DNA of 64,000 nucleotides from Sporodiniella umbellata. Taxonomy: Eukaryota; Mucoromycota; Mucoromycetes; Mucorales; Rhizopodaceae. Shown here piece by piece: positions 1-11,307 of this stretch. Numbering within the stretch: position 1 is the first letter of the stretch; every line of letters begins with the position of its first letter. The notes below the pieces were generated by a model. It ran no database searches. It had not been told where the DNA came from and saw only the letters and a program-made list of their open reading frames with translations. Position numbers and translations under genes: made by a program. The DNA is taken from assembly GCA_025677835.1 (NCBI GenBank), contig JAIXMR010000058.1, forward strand, positions 1-64,000. The letters are read 5' to 3'.

Positions 1-305
1 TGTAAACCTTGGCATATCAACATGTGGATAGTTAACGCTTATATGACGTTCATCTAATATTTTAAAAAAACCAAAGTCTATTATAGTAAATTTCTAAAGT
101 TTTGTTATCAATTTTTCTTTTTTTTTTTTTTAGCTTGAAACCTTACCGTGGCCTCTTGAAACAGAGTCATCTTTTGCAGTAAAGTAGTTTGGTTTTTCTA
201 AAAGCATCTAAAATTTTTAGATTTAAAATTCAGTATAAAATTGAAAAGGTACAGACTTTTTTTTTTTTTTTTTTTCTTAAAAAAACACTTTCACCAAAAT
301 CCCTA
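1..305. other. upstream region of AIF-like gene
   Basis: AT-rich leader with poly-T runs near 117-132 and 259-275. The motif T(n)AG near 120-133 looks like a 3' splice site, so a 5'-UTR intron is possible. No coding sequence is recognised. Confidence 0.4.
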
Positions 306-2199
306 ATGAACTTTTTGAAAACTGCCGGTCGTTCTGCTCGCTTTGCTTCTAGAAGAGCTACTTTGAGCCAGATGAAACGTACCCAAACAGTTCGTGCTTA
401 TTCTACTGCTGGGCCTGCCAAAGAAGGCAGCAGTGTGCCCTGGGCCATTGGTTCATTCCTTGTGTTTGGTCCATTGTTGTTTAAGCTCACTTCACCTCCT
501 CCTGCTAAGAAAAGCCACGTGGTACACGAGGTGAAGAAAGAGGAAGAGCCCGCTGAAGAGCCTGAAGAAGAGGAAGAGAAGGCAATTGTTGAGGAATCTG
601 TCAAAGCTGTTCAAAAGCCCTACGTTCTTGTGGGTGCAGGCACTGCTTCATTTGCAGCTGCTCAGGCAATCAAAGAAAAAGATCCCGAAGCTAACGTAAG
701 AACGTTTATCAAGTCTTTTTTTTTTTCTATATCTAACTGTACCCTTTTTTTTTTTTTTTTTTTTTTTAAAAAAAAAAGGTCATCATTATTGGTGATGAAG
801 GCTATGCACCTTACATGAGGTAAGTGAAATTGGCGATGCGAGAATGCAATAACAGGTAAGGTTATAACGGTCTACGTATTTTAGACCTCCTTTATCCAAA
901 GAGCTCTGGTTCTCTGATGACGCTTCAGCTGGAGAAACTTTATTGTTTAAAGACGTGAGTAAAAATAGAATGGTAATGACTTTAGAGTTATCTAACTTTT
1001 TTTTTTTTTTTTTTTTTTTTTTTCAAAAAAGTGGCAAGGAACCGAAAGAAAGTAAATACAGGAATTAATAAAAAAAAAAAAAAGAAGCCAAGTTTAACTG
1101 TGATTGCTATAGTGCTGTATATCAAGATGAATCTGAATACGAGTTGATAAAGAGTGCTGAAGGTTCTGACGTGGAGACCAAGAAAATCAAGCTCTTACTT
1201 AACCGAAAAGTAACTCAATTAAACGTTGAGGACCATACTGTGACCTTGAACGACGGTAGCGTTGTTTATTATAACAAGGTCTTGTTGGCTACGGGTGGCG
1301 CACCCAAGCGCTTGGAAGGAGACACTGAGAATGTTACGACTTTTCGTAATGTAAACGACTTCAAAAAGTTGGATCAGGTGGCTAAGCATGGTGCTCATAT
1401 TGCTGTTGTGGGTGGCGGTTTCTTGGGTTCCGAACTGGCCGTAGCTCTTGCTCATCGTGGTTTGTTATTACTTTTAGCCAAGGAGAAATGGTAGGTTCTA
1501 AACGATTTTCTTTTATTTTTTTTTAGCCAAATCAGAAAACTTAAAGATCACACAGGTTTTCCCTGAAGGTAAGATTTTTTTTTTTTTTTTCTTCTTCTTC
1601 TCAACGAGTTTCTAACTGTATAGTTCAGATGGCAATATGGCCAACGTTTTCCCAGGATACTTGACAAAGTGGACTACGAGTCGTGTCGTTCAATGTAAGC
1701 TATTTTTTCAAAAGTGATTTAGTATTCATCCTTGCAATTCAGTGGGTGTTGATGTCAAGGAAAAGTCCGCTGTCAAATCTGTCACTAACAAAGATGGAAA
1801 GACTGTCTTGGAACTGGAAGGTGGGGAGTCTTTGTCTGTAGACCATGTGGTTGTGGCTATTGGTATTGAGCCTCGTGTTGAATTGGCTAGAGAGGCAGGC
1901 TTAGAAATAGATGAAAAGCGAGCAGGTGTGGTGGTCAATGCCGAATTGGAGGCTCGTCGTGATGTCTACGCTGCTGGCGATATGGTTTCATTCCATGACA
2001 TACAGCTGGGTCGTCGTCGTATTGAGCATCACGATCAGTAAGTGATTTTTGAATGTGTGTGTGTATCTAACGTTTTCATAGCGCTGTTTTGAGCGGACGC
2101 CATGCTGGTGAAAACATGGTGGGGGCCTCGCGTGCTTATAAACATCAATCTATGTTCTGGTCTGATTTAGGACCTGAGATTGGTAAATGATCGTCACTG

Positions 2200-2230
<31 letters not shown>

Positions 2231-2737
2231 ACCATTGGTATATAAACTAATGCTAAACTGCTATAGGCTACGAAGCTGTTGGTCTTATTGACTCACAATT
2301 GTCTACTGTCAGTGTGTGGGCCAAAGCTACTGCTCAAGATACACCTGCTGCTGCTGCTGGCACAGAAGCTGATAGCCCTCGATCTGTTCCTGGCGAGACA
2401 CTCAAAACTCCTTCGGTTACTGAAGCAGTCAAGGCCAACACTCCCTTCCAAGATGAAAAGGTAAGACGGGTTTGTGACAAAGAAAGGTTGTTTTCTGACT
2501 CAGTGATAGTTTGGTAAGGGTCTCGTCTTCTATGTTAGAGACAAAAAGATTGTGGGACTCGTTTTGTTCAATGTCTTTGGCAAGGTCCAAGAGGCACGTA
2601 ATATCATCAATAGCGGATATACATCTGAACAAATCGATGGTTTAGTGAAAAAGTAAGAGAGGCGCTAGAGACACGAACGTTTTTACTAACGATTTTTTTT
2701 TTTTTTTAGGTTCGATCTTTACGCTGACTCTCACTAA
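306..2737 (+). CDS. AIF-like mitochondrial FAD/NADH oxidoreductase
   Basis: Flavoprotein of the apoptosis-inducing factor family, expected in the mitochondrial intermembrane space or inner membrane. It starts at ATG 306, giving an Arg/Ser-rich presequence, then a membrane segment ([15 protein letters not shown]), an acidic linker and the FAD-binding [12 protein letters not shown]. Further family blocks are [13 protein letters not shown], the NADH-binding [12 protein letters not shown], the FAD-contact GDM and [21 protein letters not shown], and a C-terminal region as in AIF. Twelve exons are inferred: 306-695, 779-819, 885-954, 1032-1051, about 1093-1459, 1527-1568, 1629-1694, 1743-2037, 2082-2182, 2267-2460, 2519-2652 and 2710-2737. 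The junction between the WQGTER exon and the next does not close in frame as read; the other junctions do. Several introns consist largely of poly-T or poly-A. Family confidence is high; exact exons are less sure. Confidence 0.9.
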
Positions 2738-2899
2738 ATAACAAATACAATAAAAATAGAATCAAAACTTGTTACATTAGCCTAGTCTTGGACCTAAAAT
2801 TGAGTTTTGTACCAGTGAATCGAAATTTTTTTTTTCTTAAAAAACACACCAAATAATTTGTCAAGCGGCGGGTATATTTTCTTTTCATATTATTTTGAC

Positions 2900-4073
2900 A
2901 TGAGCAGCCTTTCGCAATTGGTTCAAAGCAAGTTTGAGGCAGCCAAAGAAAGTAAAGACCTGATCGCGTTTGATACTACACAAACTGTCAAGGACAGTCG
3001 TGGGGTCAAGGTAGAGAAATGAAATCCATCGTTGAACGTTTTCTAAAAGAAAAAAAAAAAACAGTTTCATATCACTTTAGCACCTACACTTGCTAAAAAA
3101 ACAGGTGCTTCAGAAACCAGCAAAGAGCAAGCAAAGAAAACGAACCCTTTTGTGAACCCTAATCCTGCACTGGTTGTAAAAGAGTTGGATGAGCACTTTC
3201 TTTTGCTAAATAAGTTTGCCGTTATTCCCAATCATCTACTTTTGGTAACCAAAGGTAAGATAGACCTGTCACTTTTTGAAGAGGAGGGATAAATGTATTG
3301 AATCCAACCTTAGAGGAACGAAGCCAAAAGGAACCTCTTTTCCCCAACGATTTATACGAGATGTTCAACGTGTTTAAGGCATTCGGACCTTACCAGCCTT
3401 TACTTGGGTTTTATAATTGTGGAGAGAATTCGGGTGCTAGCCAAGCTCATAAGCATGCCCAGATCATTCCACTCAGCACGGATGGTAGTATTCAACCACC
3501 CATTAAAAAGGTTTTTGATGCTATTCACGATCGTCATGTGGGTAAGAAAAAAAAAAAAAAAAAAAAAAAACCGAGATGCTAACAGGGTGATATTTTTTTT
3601 TTTTTTTTGGGGGGGGGAAAACAGGACAAATTTACGCTCTTGATCAACTTCCTTTTGTTCATGTTATTATGCAACTGGACGCCAACTCGATCGGTAGTGG
3701 AAAAGAGGCAACGATAGATTATTTGAGCCAAATGTTCTTTGGTTTGATGGACGCCATGTTCCAACAGTTACGAGAAAATACTGAACAGTTGGCTACTTCC
3801 TATAACTTTCTCATGACCCAAGAATTTATGATGCTTATCCCTCGCCAAAAAGAAAACGCGACAGTACATTGGAAAGATCAGGTATACGAATTTTCTTTGA
3901 ACTCGCTTCCCTTTGCTGGCTTCTTTTTGAGTAAAAACAAAGAAGAACAAGAGGTATTGGAAGCCCAAGACGATCTGATGGCGCTGCTCCTTCAAGTGGG
4001 TGTACCATGGAGCTCAAAGGCACACATGTTGGATGTAGAAAGACAGTTGGCTTCTGAAGCCAGTTTGGCATAA
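2900..4073 (+). CDS. ATP adenylyltransferase (Ap4A phosphorylase)
   Basis: Enzyme of the Apa1/Apa2 family, which phosphorolyses diadenosine tetraphosphate to ATP and ADP. Four exons are inferred: 2900-3010, 3065-3254, 3314-3541 and 3625-4073, and all junctions close in frame. The first exon begins MSSLSQLVQSKFEAAKES. The second holds FHITLAPTL, NPFVNPNPAL and FAVIPNHLLLVTK. The third carries the nucleotidyl-transfer motif GASQAHKHAQIIPL, a HxHxQ signature with the nucleophilic His. The fourth carries LPFVHVIMQLD and the typical Ap4A phosphorylase C-terminal domain (TSYNFLMTQEFMMLIPRQ). Length (about 325 residues) is normal. It lies 160 bp downstream of the AIF-like gene on the same strand. 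The third intron contains a 26-nt poly-A, a poly-T and a G9 run. Confidence 0.93.
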
Positions 4074-4116
4074 AGAGAATAACAATAAAAGAGAGGTTGT
4101 TTGTCTTTCTACTTTT

Positions 4117-4213
4117 GTGTGTATGTGTGTATATAGGTGTGTGTGTGTGTGTGTATGTGTGTGTGTGTGTATGTGTGTATATGTGCGTGCGTGCGTGTGT
4201 GTGTGTATGTGTT
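4117..4213. repeat. (TG)n microsatellite
   Basis: Imperfect TG/TATG/CGTG repeat just downstream of the Ap4A phosphorylase stop and next to the end of the convergent cytidylyltransferase gene. It lies in the shared 3' region of the convergent pair. Confidence 0.9.
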
Positions 4214-5436
4214 TTATTTTCTCATTTTTTTTTTTTTTTCCAATAGCTCTTCCTCTTCATCCGATGGTGCTCGACTGCTTGCTTGACTGGTATCTTCAGA
4301 TCTTGATCTTTTTCTGTATTTCCAAAGTTTGTCTACCACGTCCTCTGCACCAAAGACGCCACTGAAGCCACGAATAAAATCATGGCTTTTGTCTTCCCAG
4401 TGTAGGATGGTTTCGTTGATAGCCGTCTTGAGGGTTTGTCTGAGGTCTTGTATGGATTTTTTTGTCTTGATTTTTCGTTCCTAAGAGAAATGGATAAGGG
4501 GTTTGAAGAAGATGTGTGTGTGTGTGTGTGTGGAAGTGAACCGACCTTTAAGAAGGATATATTGAGATCTTTTGCACTCACGCCTCTTTCTAGATTTCGA
4601 CGAAGATAGGCATCATAGTCACGTACGATACGTGTGATCAAGTCTGAGGTAGAGATACCGTCTGTACGTTCTGTGGGGAAAAACCTGCCTTGTTCTTTGA
4701 CAAACGCATACACATCACCGGTTTCATTACTCTGATAAGGTTCGGCATCGTGTGCTACATAGTCGATATGGTGACTGTCGAGAAATTCTTGGTCCACATA
4801 CCAAGGTGCGTCAGGAACGACTTCATCTACCCACTTGCAATGTCGAACCGCCTCATATCTTTCGGTATCTGTCATCACCGTTTTCCCCTTACGTTTGTGT
4901 GTTTCGATATCGCTGCAGACTATCGGGAAGAGTTGACTCAGCCAATCCTTCAGGATAGATCTATGGCCTTACCTCCTACTAATAGATACACATCCGGGAA
5001 TGCTTTCTTGGCTTGCTCCAGGGCTTTGGCATGGCCAAAATGAAATAAATCGTAAATGCCATCACAGTAAATACGAACGGGCCTATCCACCGGAGGCTAA
5101 AAAGAGTGGTGATGATGATGGTTATTATTATTTTCTATCTTTAGAAAGGGCTTACAGAATTAATCTTGAACCCATAAAGCTCTTCTATCCCTGCTGGTAA
5201 ACAGACGGTCTCGTTTTTACTTGAAGTACGCGATTTCTTTTTGGGTATTTCAGAAATGGGGATAGCTACATCCGTGTTATCTTCGTCTGAGCCATGGTTA
5301 GCCCGTTTTATGAACCAAAAAAAAAAAAAAAAAAGAAAAACAAATATTTACCAGAGGCATCACGAGAAATAGGTTGATCTTGAATTTCTGTTGGTACCTT
5401 TTTCTTTTGTTTGGCATGGTGGTCAGGTACGCTCAT
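4214..5436 (-). CDS. Choline-phosphate cytidylyltransferase
   Basis: CTP:phosphocholine cytidylyltransferase, the regulated step of the Kennedy pathway for phosphatidylcholine. Five exons, all junctions in frame: 5352-5436, 5156-5286, 4973-5096, 4546-4919 and 4214-4480, giving about 326 residues. The catalytic domain shows [20 protein letters not shown] with the HxGH motif, then [37 protein letters not shown] and the [19 protein letters not shown] signature. The tail ([19 protein letters not shown]) matches the family's C-terminal helix and ends in a Lys-rich stretch coded by a 15-nt A run that sets the stop frame. A short acidic N-terminal extension precedes the catalytic domain. An intron holds a (GT)n microsatellite near 4510-4533. 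Confidence 0.93.
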
Positions 5437-5678
5437 AATAGATGAAAAAAGAATGAAAAGAAAAAAGTGGAAAAGAACACCTCTTTTTCTTTTTTTGGGA
5501 GTGTAACCAATCTCCGCTTCTATCCTCCAAGAGCAATTTTTTTTTTTTTTTTTTTTTTCGTACCGAGGTGCTGGGATTCAATAGCCAAAGATACGTGTTC
5601 GCTTTCCATTCGACTATTGTTTTGGAAGGGAGACTTTGCCATCCTCTACAGATACGTACAGCCCTGTTGTTCATTGAG

Positions 5679-5715
<37 letters not shown>

Positions 5716-5859
5716 CAGTTCAACACAAGGATTTTTATTGATGGCTCTATGGCCTCCTAAAGATAGATCTATAAAAAAAAAAAAAAACCAAAAAAACCAA
5801 AAAAAAAAAAAAAAATAAAGAAAAATAGAAAAAAGAAAAAAAAAATAAAGATAAAAAAA

Positions 5860-5914
<55 letters not shown>

Positions 5915-5926
5915 AGTTATATACAA
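5437..5926. other. intergenic, homopolymers and (GA)20
   Basis: Between the cytidylyltransferase start and the end of the WD40 gene. It holds poly-T runs near 5548-5568 and 5682-5715, A-rich blocks at 5772-5868 and a perfect (GA)20 at 5869-5908. Reading frames here are low-complexity artefacts; no gene is supported. Confidence 0.6.
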
Positions 5927-6815
5927 TTAGGGCCTGCCCCAAATTCGAGTTTTGCCTCTTCTATCAGTGGTGACAAGAAAGTCTTCAGAATAGTGAAGGG
6001 AGACACAAGGGTCGGCATGTGCAGTGATGATGGTGGTAGGCTGCAAGAGGGCTGCATAGTTCTTTTTGATGGGTGGATGAAAGACAGGAAGTGGATGGTC
6101 TTCGAGATCCTCTTCCGGGCCAAAACCATTGGATCTGGAAGCCATTTTTTTTCTAAAGTTTTTACCAAAGCTTTGGTGATGGTGATGGTGGTGGGTGTTG
6201 AGGGTGTCGGTGGAAGAAGAAGAGAAGCCCCGGAAGAGTTTGTGGGTTTTAAGGGATTTTTTCCTTTCGACGGGTAGTTCGGTAGAAGAGGAGAACGATG
6301 GATGATGCGTGGGCGGTGGGAGAGACCATGGGTTAAGAGAGGAGCAGGTGGGAGTGATGCCTCTGGAATGCTTTGGTTTTTGCAGAGCACTGAGAGAAAA
6401 ATCCCAAAAGATAAGATGGCAGTCTTCACCCACCGAGGCGATACGGTAACTCTGCTCATCACAACGGTAAGGATCAAAGGTGACGCCTGTTACCCAAGAC
6501 CGATGACCTTGGCAACGCGCGACCATCTTTCGGTCTGTGAAGGACCAAAGGGTGACGAGATCATCTTGTCCGCCCGTCTACTGAACGTAAGCCATCTATC
6601 TTTGTTTTCTATTTTAGTTTACCACAATATAATGCCCGTCTGGGCTCCAGTCCACACATAACAGTTTTCCGTAATAACTCGAAAAGATGTCGGTCAGTCG
6701 TTCGTTTCGGTAGTCCAAGATTCTCAACTGGCCGTCAGCGGCTGTCAAAGCGAGATGGGTGCCATCGGGACTGAAGGCGAGGTCTAGAAAAGAACGCGTG
6801 AGGATCGCGATACGC

Positions 6816-6854
<39 letters not shown>

Positions 6855-8219
6855 GGTCAAGGCTTCCTTGCTTACGTTCCAGTAAGCAATAGGGTTGTGT
6901 TTGGACCCTTTATGAGGTCGAAAGGTATAAAACCTAAAAGAAACTGTCATGCCTCGGCCCTTCAACGTTTATACTTACTGTGATTCGGTCCAGACGGTAG
7001 GGTCTGGTATGACAAATGCTTGATCGTCTCGTTCTTTGCCCATCATCATCACCGAGCCATCTTTGAAGGCCGCGATAAATAGCTCATCTGAGCCTGGGAT
7101 CCATTGGAGGGTAGCCACAGCGGAGGGAACCAGACAGCCCTTCGTTTTGAATGGGTGTGAGTCTTTTTTTTTTGTTTTGGCTTTGGCTTTTTTTTTTTTT
7201 TTTTTTTTTTTTATGTACCCCTTTATTCAATCGCACATATTTACAGCCAAAGGGATCATACCAGATGATATCGCCCGTAGAGAAGCCAATGATGATATCC
7301 AAATGATCATCACAGCGTGTCGTTTCGTTGATGTCATGACAGAGCGGGTATGATTTTGAAAAAACGATGCGGGATAACGGCTCCTAAACAAAAGCTGAGT
7401 TTATCCGCTCCACCCCACCTGCAGCTTACCTTTGTCTTGTTTTTGGCATCTACCCAAATAAAACTGGAGCCAATGTTATAGAACAGGTAGTGATCCTCGG
7501 CTGTTTTGGAAGCCAGTATTTTCTGTAGGTTTTCGTTCACAAGGAACCGCAACACAAAGGTGGATTTTGTTTTGGCAAGGTGGTTCTTGGGCCTACTGGT
7601 GGTGTTGTTGCTAAAGATAGTATTGCTTCGGCCGGTGGAGGTCGAGAGTGGCTGACTTGGCTTAAACAAGGACGACAGCGAGCCAACGCTATGGCCGTGC
7701 GCCTCATCCAATTCGTTGGAGGCAAACGAGCCAAAGCCTTGACTGCCCGGCGTATGGGGAAACGAGGGCGAGAAGGGTGCATAACTCGGGATTTTCTGAT
7801 GGCTGGTGGCCACCGTGAGACCTGTTGAGGACGCCGAATGGCCCAGGCTGGAAGAAACGGAGGATCGACTACGAACATGTTTACGGGCGTTAGGAATAGC
7901 CATCACAGGCGTCATCGACAACCCTAGCGGAGGGGCTAAAACACTGCCGTGCTGAGAGCTTTCCTCATCTGAAAAATCTCTCTTGACGCTCACCACAGAA
8001 GAACGTGTGCCCGTAGCAAACTGGGGAGCAATGGTCTCATAGAATGTCTCGTGTAACATTGGATAAATACCATCAGGCGTGTTCAATTCGTTACAGTTAA
8101 ACTCTTTGTTGCTCGGTGGGAAATGAACTACCACTTTCGTGACCGTCGGTGTGCTCTTTCCTACATTGGATTGAAGTGCTGTCGAAGCAAGCGTCTAAAA
8201 CACTATGAATAACCCTTTC

Positions 8220-8254
<35 letters not shown>

Positions 8255-8284
8255 GTTTTTTACTGATTGAAAATAGCCGTCCAT
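5927..8284 (-). CDS. creC/WDR20-type WD40 repeat protein
   Basis: WD40 protein of the family that includes fungal CreC and animal WDR20, which partner and activate ubiquitin-specific proteases; in Aspergillus CreC stabilises CreB in carbon catabolite repression. In protein order: a short first exon at 8264-8284 (MDGYFQS), a Ser-rich N-terminal exon (7430-8194), then [19 protein letters not shown], a [17 protein letters not shown] blade, [79 protein letters not shown] and [18 protein letters not shown], ending ...[11 protein letters not shown]. These blocks are diagnostic. The last exon carries a natural run of six histidines (6176-6193). Several short introns contain poly-T/poly-A of 20 nt or more. 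Confidence 0.88.
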
Positions 8285-8445
8285 AAAATATTCTTCTTTT
8301 CACACGCCTTGGTTTCTTTTAAGTGAATGATTGGCTATTCTATATCAAAAAGATAAAAAAAAGAAAAAAGGAAAAAAAAAAAGAGTTGTTTTCCGAACTG
8401 CTTTTCAATCCTTTTCGGTCTTATTTTTCGGACAATCAGCCATTT

Positions 8446-8887
8446 CTAAATAAGAGACATCCACCACCCCACGCCATTCCCTGACCGCTCTTTTAAAAAT
8501 CCAAAAAAAAAAAAAAAAAAAAATCCAAAAGAAAAATCCAAAAAAAAAAAAAGCCACGCTTCAGTAAACTGATACCTGGAGTCTGCTGTCCACAGACGAA
8601 AAGGGTTAGTCCCAACATATCGGGTATTGCTGAGGTACTGTTCCTGAAATAGCCAGACTCTGACTCGGCTGTAATTATTTTCAAGAGAGGTGAGATTAAA
8701 AATAGCTTGGGTATAGCTTTGGACTGGAGTAAATCTCCCTTTCATTGCGTACCATCAACGGGTAGCAGCCCTTCTTTTATCGAGACATGCTTGATCCCCT
8801 CTTTCGAGCCATACACACACACACATATATATATATACCTCTTTTTAGATCGCAATGACGTATCCATTCTTTTACGTTTCTTGCCAT
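8446..8887 (-). CDS. small unrecognised multi-exon gene
   Basis: A 73-codon open frame is obtained only by splicing: ATG at 8887 (MARNVKEWIRHCDLKR), first exon 8839-8887, a 38-nt intron made largely of (TA)n(TG)n, a second exon reading GIKHVSIKEGLLPVD, a third reading ESESGYFRNSTSAIPDMLG and LTLFVCGQQTPG, and a last exon ending WWMSLI-stop at 8446. Three successive junctions close in frame, which supports a real transcript. I do not recognise the family. It lies between the WD40 gene and SEC62 on the same strand. It could instead be part of a longer untranslated leader. Confidence 0.38.
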
Positions 8888-9080
8888 TCAATCCTTTGAG
8901 GTTTATTCTAAAGAGATGCGGAGGACGACCCTCTCTTTTTTTGTTCTAATAGTTAGGGATGTGTCATGATCAACCGTACTGATGTTGTATACAATAAATC
9001 CATTGATTTGGTTTCTCTTTTTTTTTTTATTTTGACATTTTTTTTTTTTTTTTTTTATATATGCTTTTATAGTCGTCAAA

Positions 9081-9710
9081 CTAATCTTGTTTGACTTCAG
9101 CCGGGTCAGACACAGGGTCAGACAAGGCTTTGGTAGACTTCTTTTTTGACTTTTTTGCTTTGGGTTCATCAAAACCGTAAAGAGGTATAAAACTATCGAC
9201 GACACCACAGTCAGCAAACAAATTGGGAAAGAGCCAGAAGCCACGGGGTAAGATAGGGTAACTAACAATATACAGAGCAAGGCGGACAAGAGCGATACCA
9301 AAGAAGGCACCAATCAAGCACAAGACACCCACACTCAAGTACCAGACACCAAGCTTTAAAAAGTCAGGCCAAAGTGGGAAAAGAACAGCTGTCAAGACAA
9401 CGGCTACCAACATGGCAGCACCAAAGTATTGTCTGGCTTGGCTGCCTTCCCAAATCCAAAGGTAATACCCATCTTCTTGTGCCTGTTGAACCGGGTTCAC
9501 CTGTAACATACGAGGAGTACCCTTGGCTCCTATCGAATCTCCTCGGTTCACTCTCAAGATAAAACCGTGTTTACCCAAATCGTTCAATACTTGGAATGCA
9601 TCTTCACGCTTTTCAGGTACTTGATCTGCAGGCGATACTTTCTTGTATTCTTCTTTCATCAAAGCATCTACCACTCTCTTGCCTATCATAGATTCGTCTT
9701 AGGCACATAT

Positions 9711-9741
<31 letters not shown>

Positions 9742-9960
9742 TTTTTTTTTTTTTTTTTTACCTTTGAAATAGTCGAAACGTTTACCATTCAAGACACCCG
9801 ATCTTGTTTTCAGTCCAGACTTCTTTTCATCTTTAAGATAACCTGCAATCTTTTTGAAAACGTCTGGTGCCTGATTAGCATCGTTCACTTGAATCGTCTG
9901 AGTAGTTTGTTGTTGTTCATCATGGCCGTGACTACAGCCAGGTCCATGTTGGTGAGCCAT
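9081..9960 (-). CDS. SEC62: Sec62 ER translocation subunit
   Basis: Subunit of the Sec62/Sec63 complex for post-translational protein import into the ER. Two exons: 9762-9960 and 9081-9682. The N-terminal cytosolic part has a His-rich start (MAHQHGPGCSHGHDEQQQ), then PDVFKKIAGYLKDEKKSGLK and GKRFDYFKG, joined to KRVVDALMKEEY. Two hydrophobic segments follow (YFGAAMLVAVVLTAVLFPLW and LSVGVLCLIGAFFGIALVRL), with the PILPRGFWLFPNLFADCGV block characteristic of fungal Sec62 and a Lys-rich cytosolic tail. About 266 residues, normal for the family. The intron contains a (TC)n microsatellite (9711-9732) and a long poly-A after the donor. Confidence 0.95.
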
Positions 9961-10072
9961 GGTGTCTTGATTGAAAAAAAAAAAAGAAAGAAAAACAAAA
10001 AAAAGGGGTGGGGGGGGGAAAGACGTTCTTCATTTGTCTCTCCGTTTATTCTTTAACAAAAAAAAAAACATT

Positions 10073-10082
10073 ATTGGCCAAT
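10073..10082. promoter_or_regulatory. palindromic CCAAT box ATTGGCCAAT
   Basis: Two overlapping inverted CCAAT pentamers, 113 bp upstream of the SEC62 start. The same 10-mer lies 131 bp upstream of the catalase start (44001-44010). CCAAT boxes bind the Hap2/3/5 (NF-Y) complex in fungi; function here is inferred from sequence and position only. Confidence 0.4.
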
Positions 10083-10116
10083 CAAATCCGGCCAAAAATA
10101 CAATGTTGTGTCATCT

Positions 10117-11307
10117 CTATTTTTTAAATTTAGGATGACTTGGTGGCTGTAACATGGGCCGAAAAGCAAATTTGGTTCTAGATACTACGTTGAGTGTTTT
10201 GTTTACAGAAATAAACAAAGGGTCCTTACTTGCAAGTTGAACAGACTGGAGACCATTTGCAGAAAACTGATAAAGAGAGATAAATACACGTTTTTTTTTT
10301 TTGTTTTGTTTTGGCTGGTATTTACTCGATAAACAAACAGAACACACAAACCCAATATCTACAATTTGTTTATGACAGAAACATGCTGCTCTGAAATCTA
10401 CTTGATCTTGTGTTGGTAAATTCAAAAAGTTACGTGAATAACGGTCTGGTAAAAACGCCATCTGATAAACAGGATGTTTAGAGCGGTTCTGTCTGTGTAT
10501 GTGTTTACCATCAAATGTTCCAGTAATGCTTGAGGGTTATTCACCTGTACATAGACTCCTCCTGTGATGTTGGAGGCTTGTTGTAAGAACGCTGTCTCTT
10601 CCCCAAATATCTTGCAGACATCGATCGGAATGCTCTACAGGTATACTTAGAGCCTATCGATTGAATCCATCACTTACGGCTTTTTGGGCTGAAAAGATAC
10701 AGTTCATCAATGGGATATATTGAAATGCTGAGTCGGGAGAAACAGAGAGAACTAGTATCCTTGGCTTAATAAAACCTTCATCGTCTGTTTTCAACATTCG
10801 ATTGATATAACATAGTGCCATCGAAAGCGCGCCGGTAATCGTTGGGACAGACGAGGTCTCAGTAGGTTCAGCATTCACCAGTAGTTGTCGAAGGTTATTG
10901 ACTACTTGCTCTGTAACAAGTTGAAAATACGGATATATATTCGCATCACGCTGACTGCCTAACGCAACTGTCGACGTCTGACGGTCTGAGGGTGGATAAA
11001 GAAATTGACTGAAACATGTTAAAATATAGACGTAGATCGTGTTAGTACCTATGTCCAATATGACTTGCAATCACTGCAACACTGTTGTTGTGTTTAAGAG
11101 CCAAATGGGCATTAATGTAAACCAAGATTTGGTTTAAAGCATCGTCCAACGATAAAGGAATCTCGGCTTTGCTGGATTCCGTCCAAGCATAAGGATTGGT
11201 GTCCAGGATAATAACAAGAGAATTGGAATCGTCTAAAAACAAATGAATTCAAAAAAGTTCCCCCTAGTATCTCTTAATTCACCTTCACTTGTTGAAATGT
11301 CTTTCAT
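10117..11307 (-). CDS. TFB4: TFIIH core subunit p34/Tfb4
   Basis: Subunit of the TFIIH core used in transcription initiation and nucleotide-excision repair. The start MKDISTSE (ATG at 11307) is spliced to DDSNSLVIILDTNPYAW, the start of the VWA-like fold. Then come VIASHIGHR, FLYPPSD, TITGALSMALCYINRM and PRILVLSVSPDSAFQYIPLM. Next are PIDVCKIFGEETAFLQQASN, ITGGVYVQVNNPQALLEHL and LPDRYSRNFLNLP. The C-terminal zinc module is CFCHKQIVDIGFVCSVCLS joined over an intron to IFCKWSPVCSTC, as in Tfb4/GTF2H3. The last exon ends PPSHPKFKK-stop at 10117. Seven or so small exons; the junctions I checked are in frame. Confidence 0.92.

Noticed and set aside
4117..4365. Cys/Val-rich ORF over the (TG)n tract
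   Set aside because: Pure microsatellite translation; lies in the 3' region of a convergent pair.
5423..5760. ORFs with long poly-Phe or poly-Lys runs between CCT and WD40 genes
   Set aside because: They are driven by homopolymers, with no domain or splice support.
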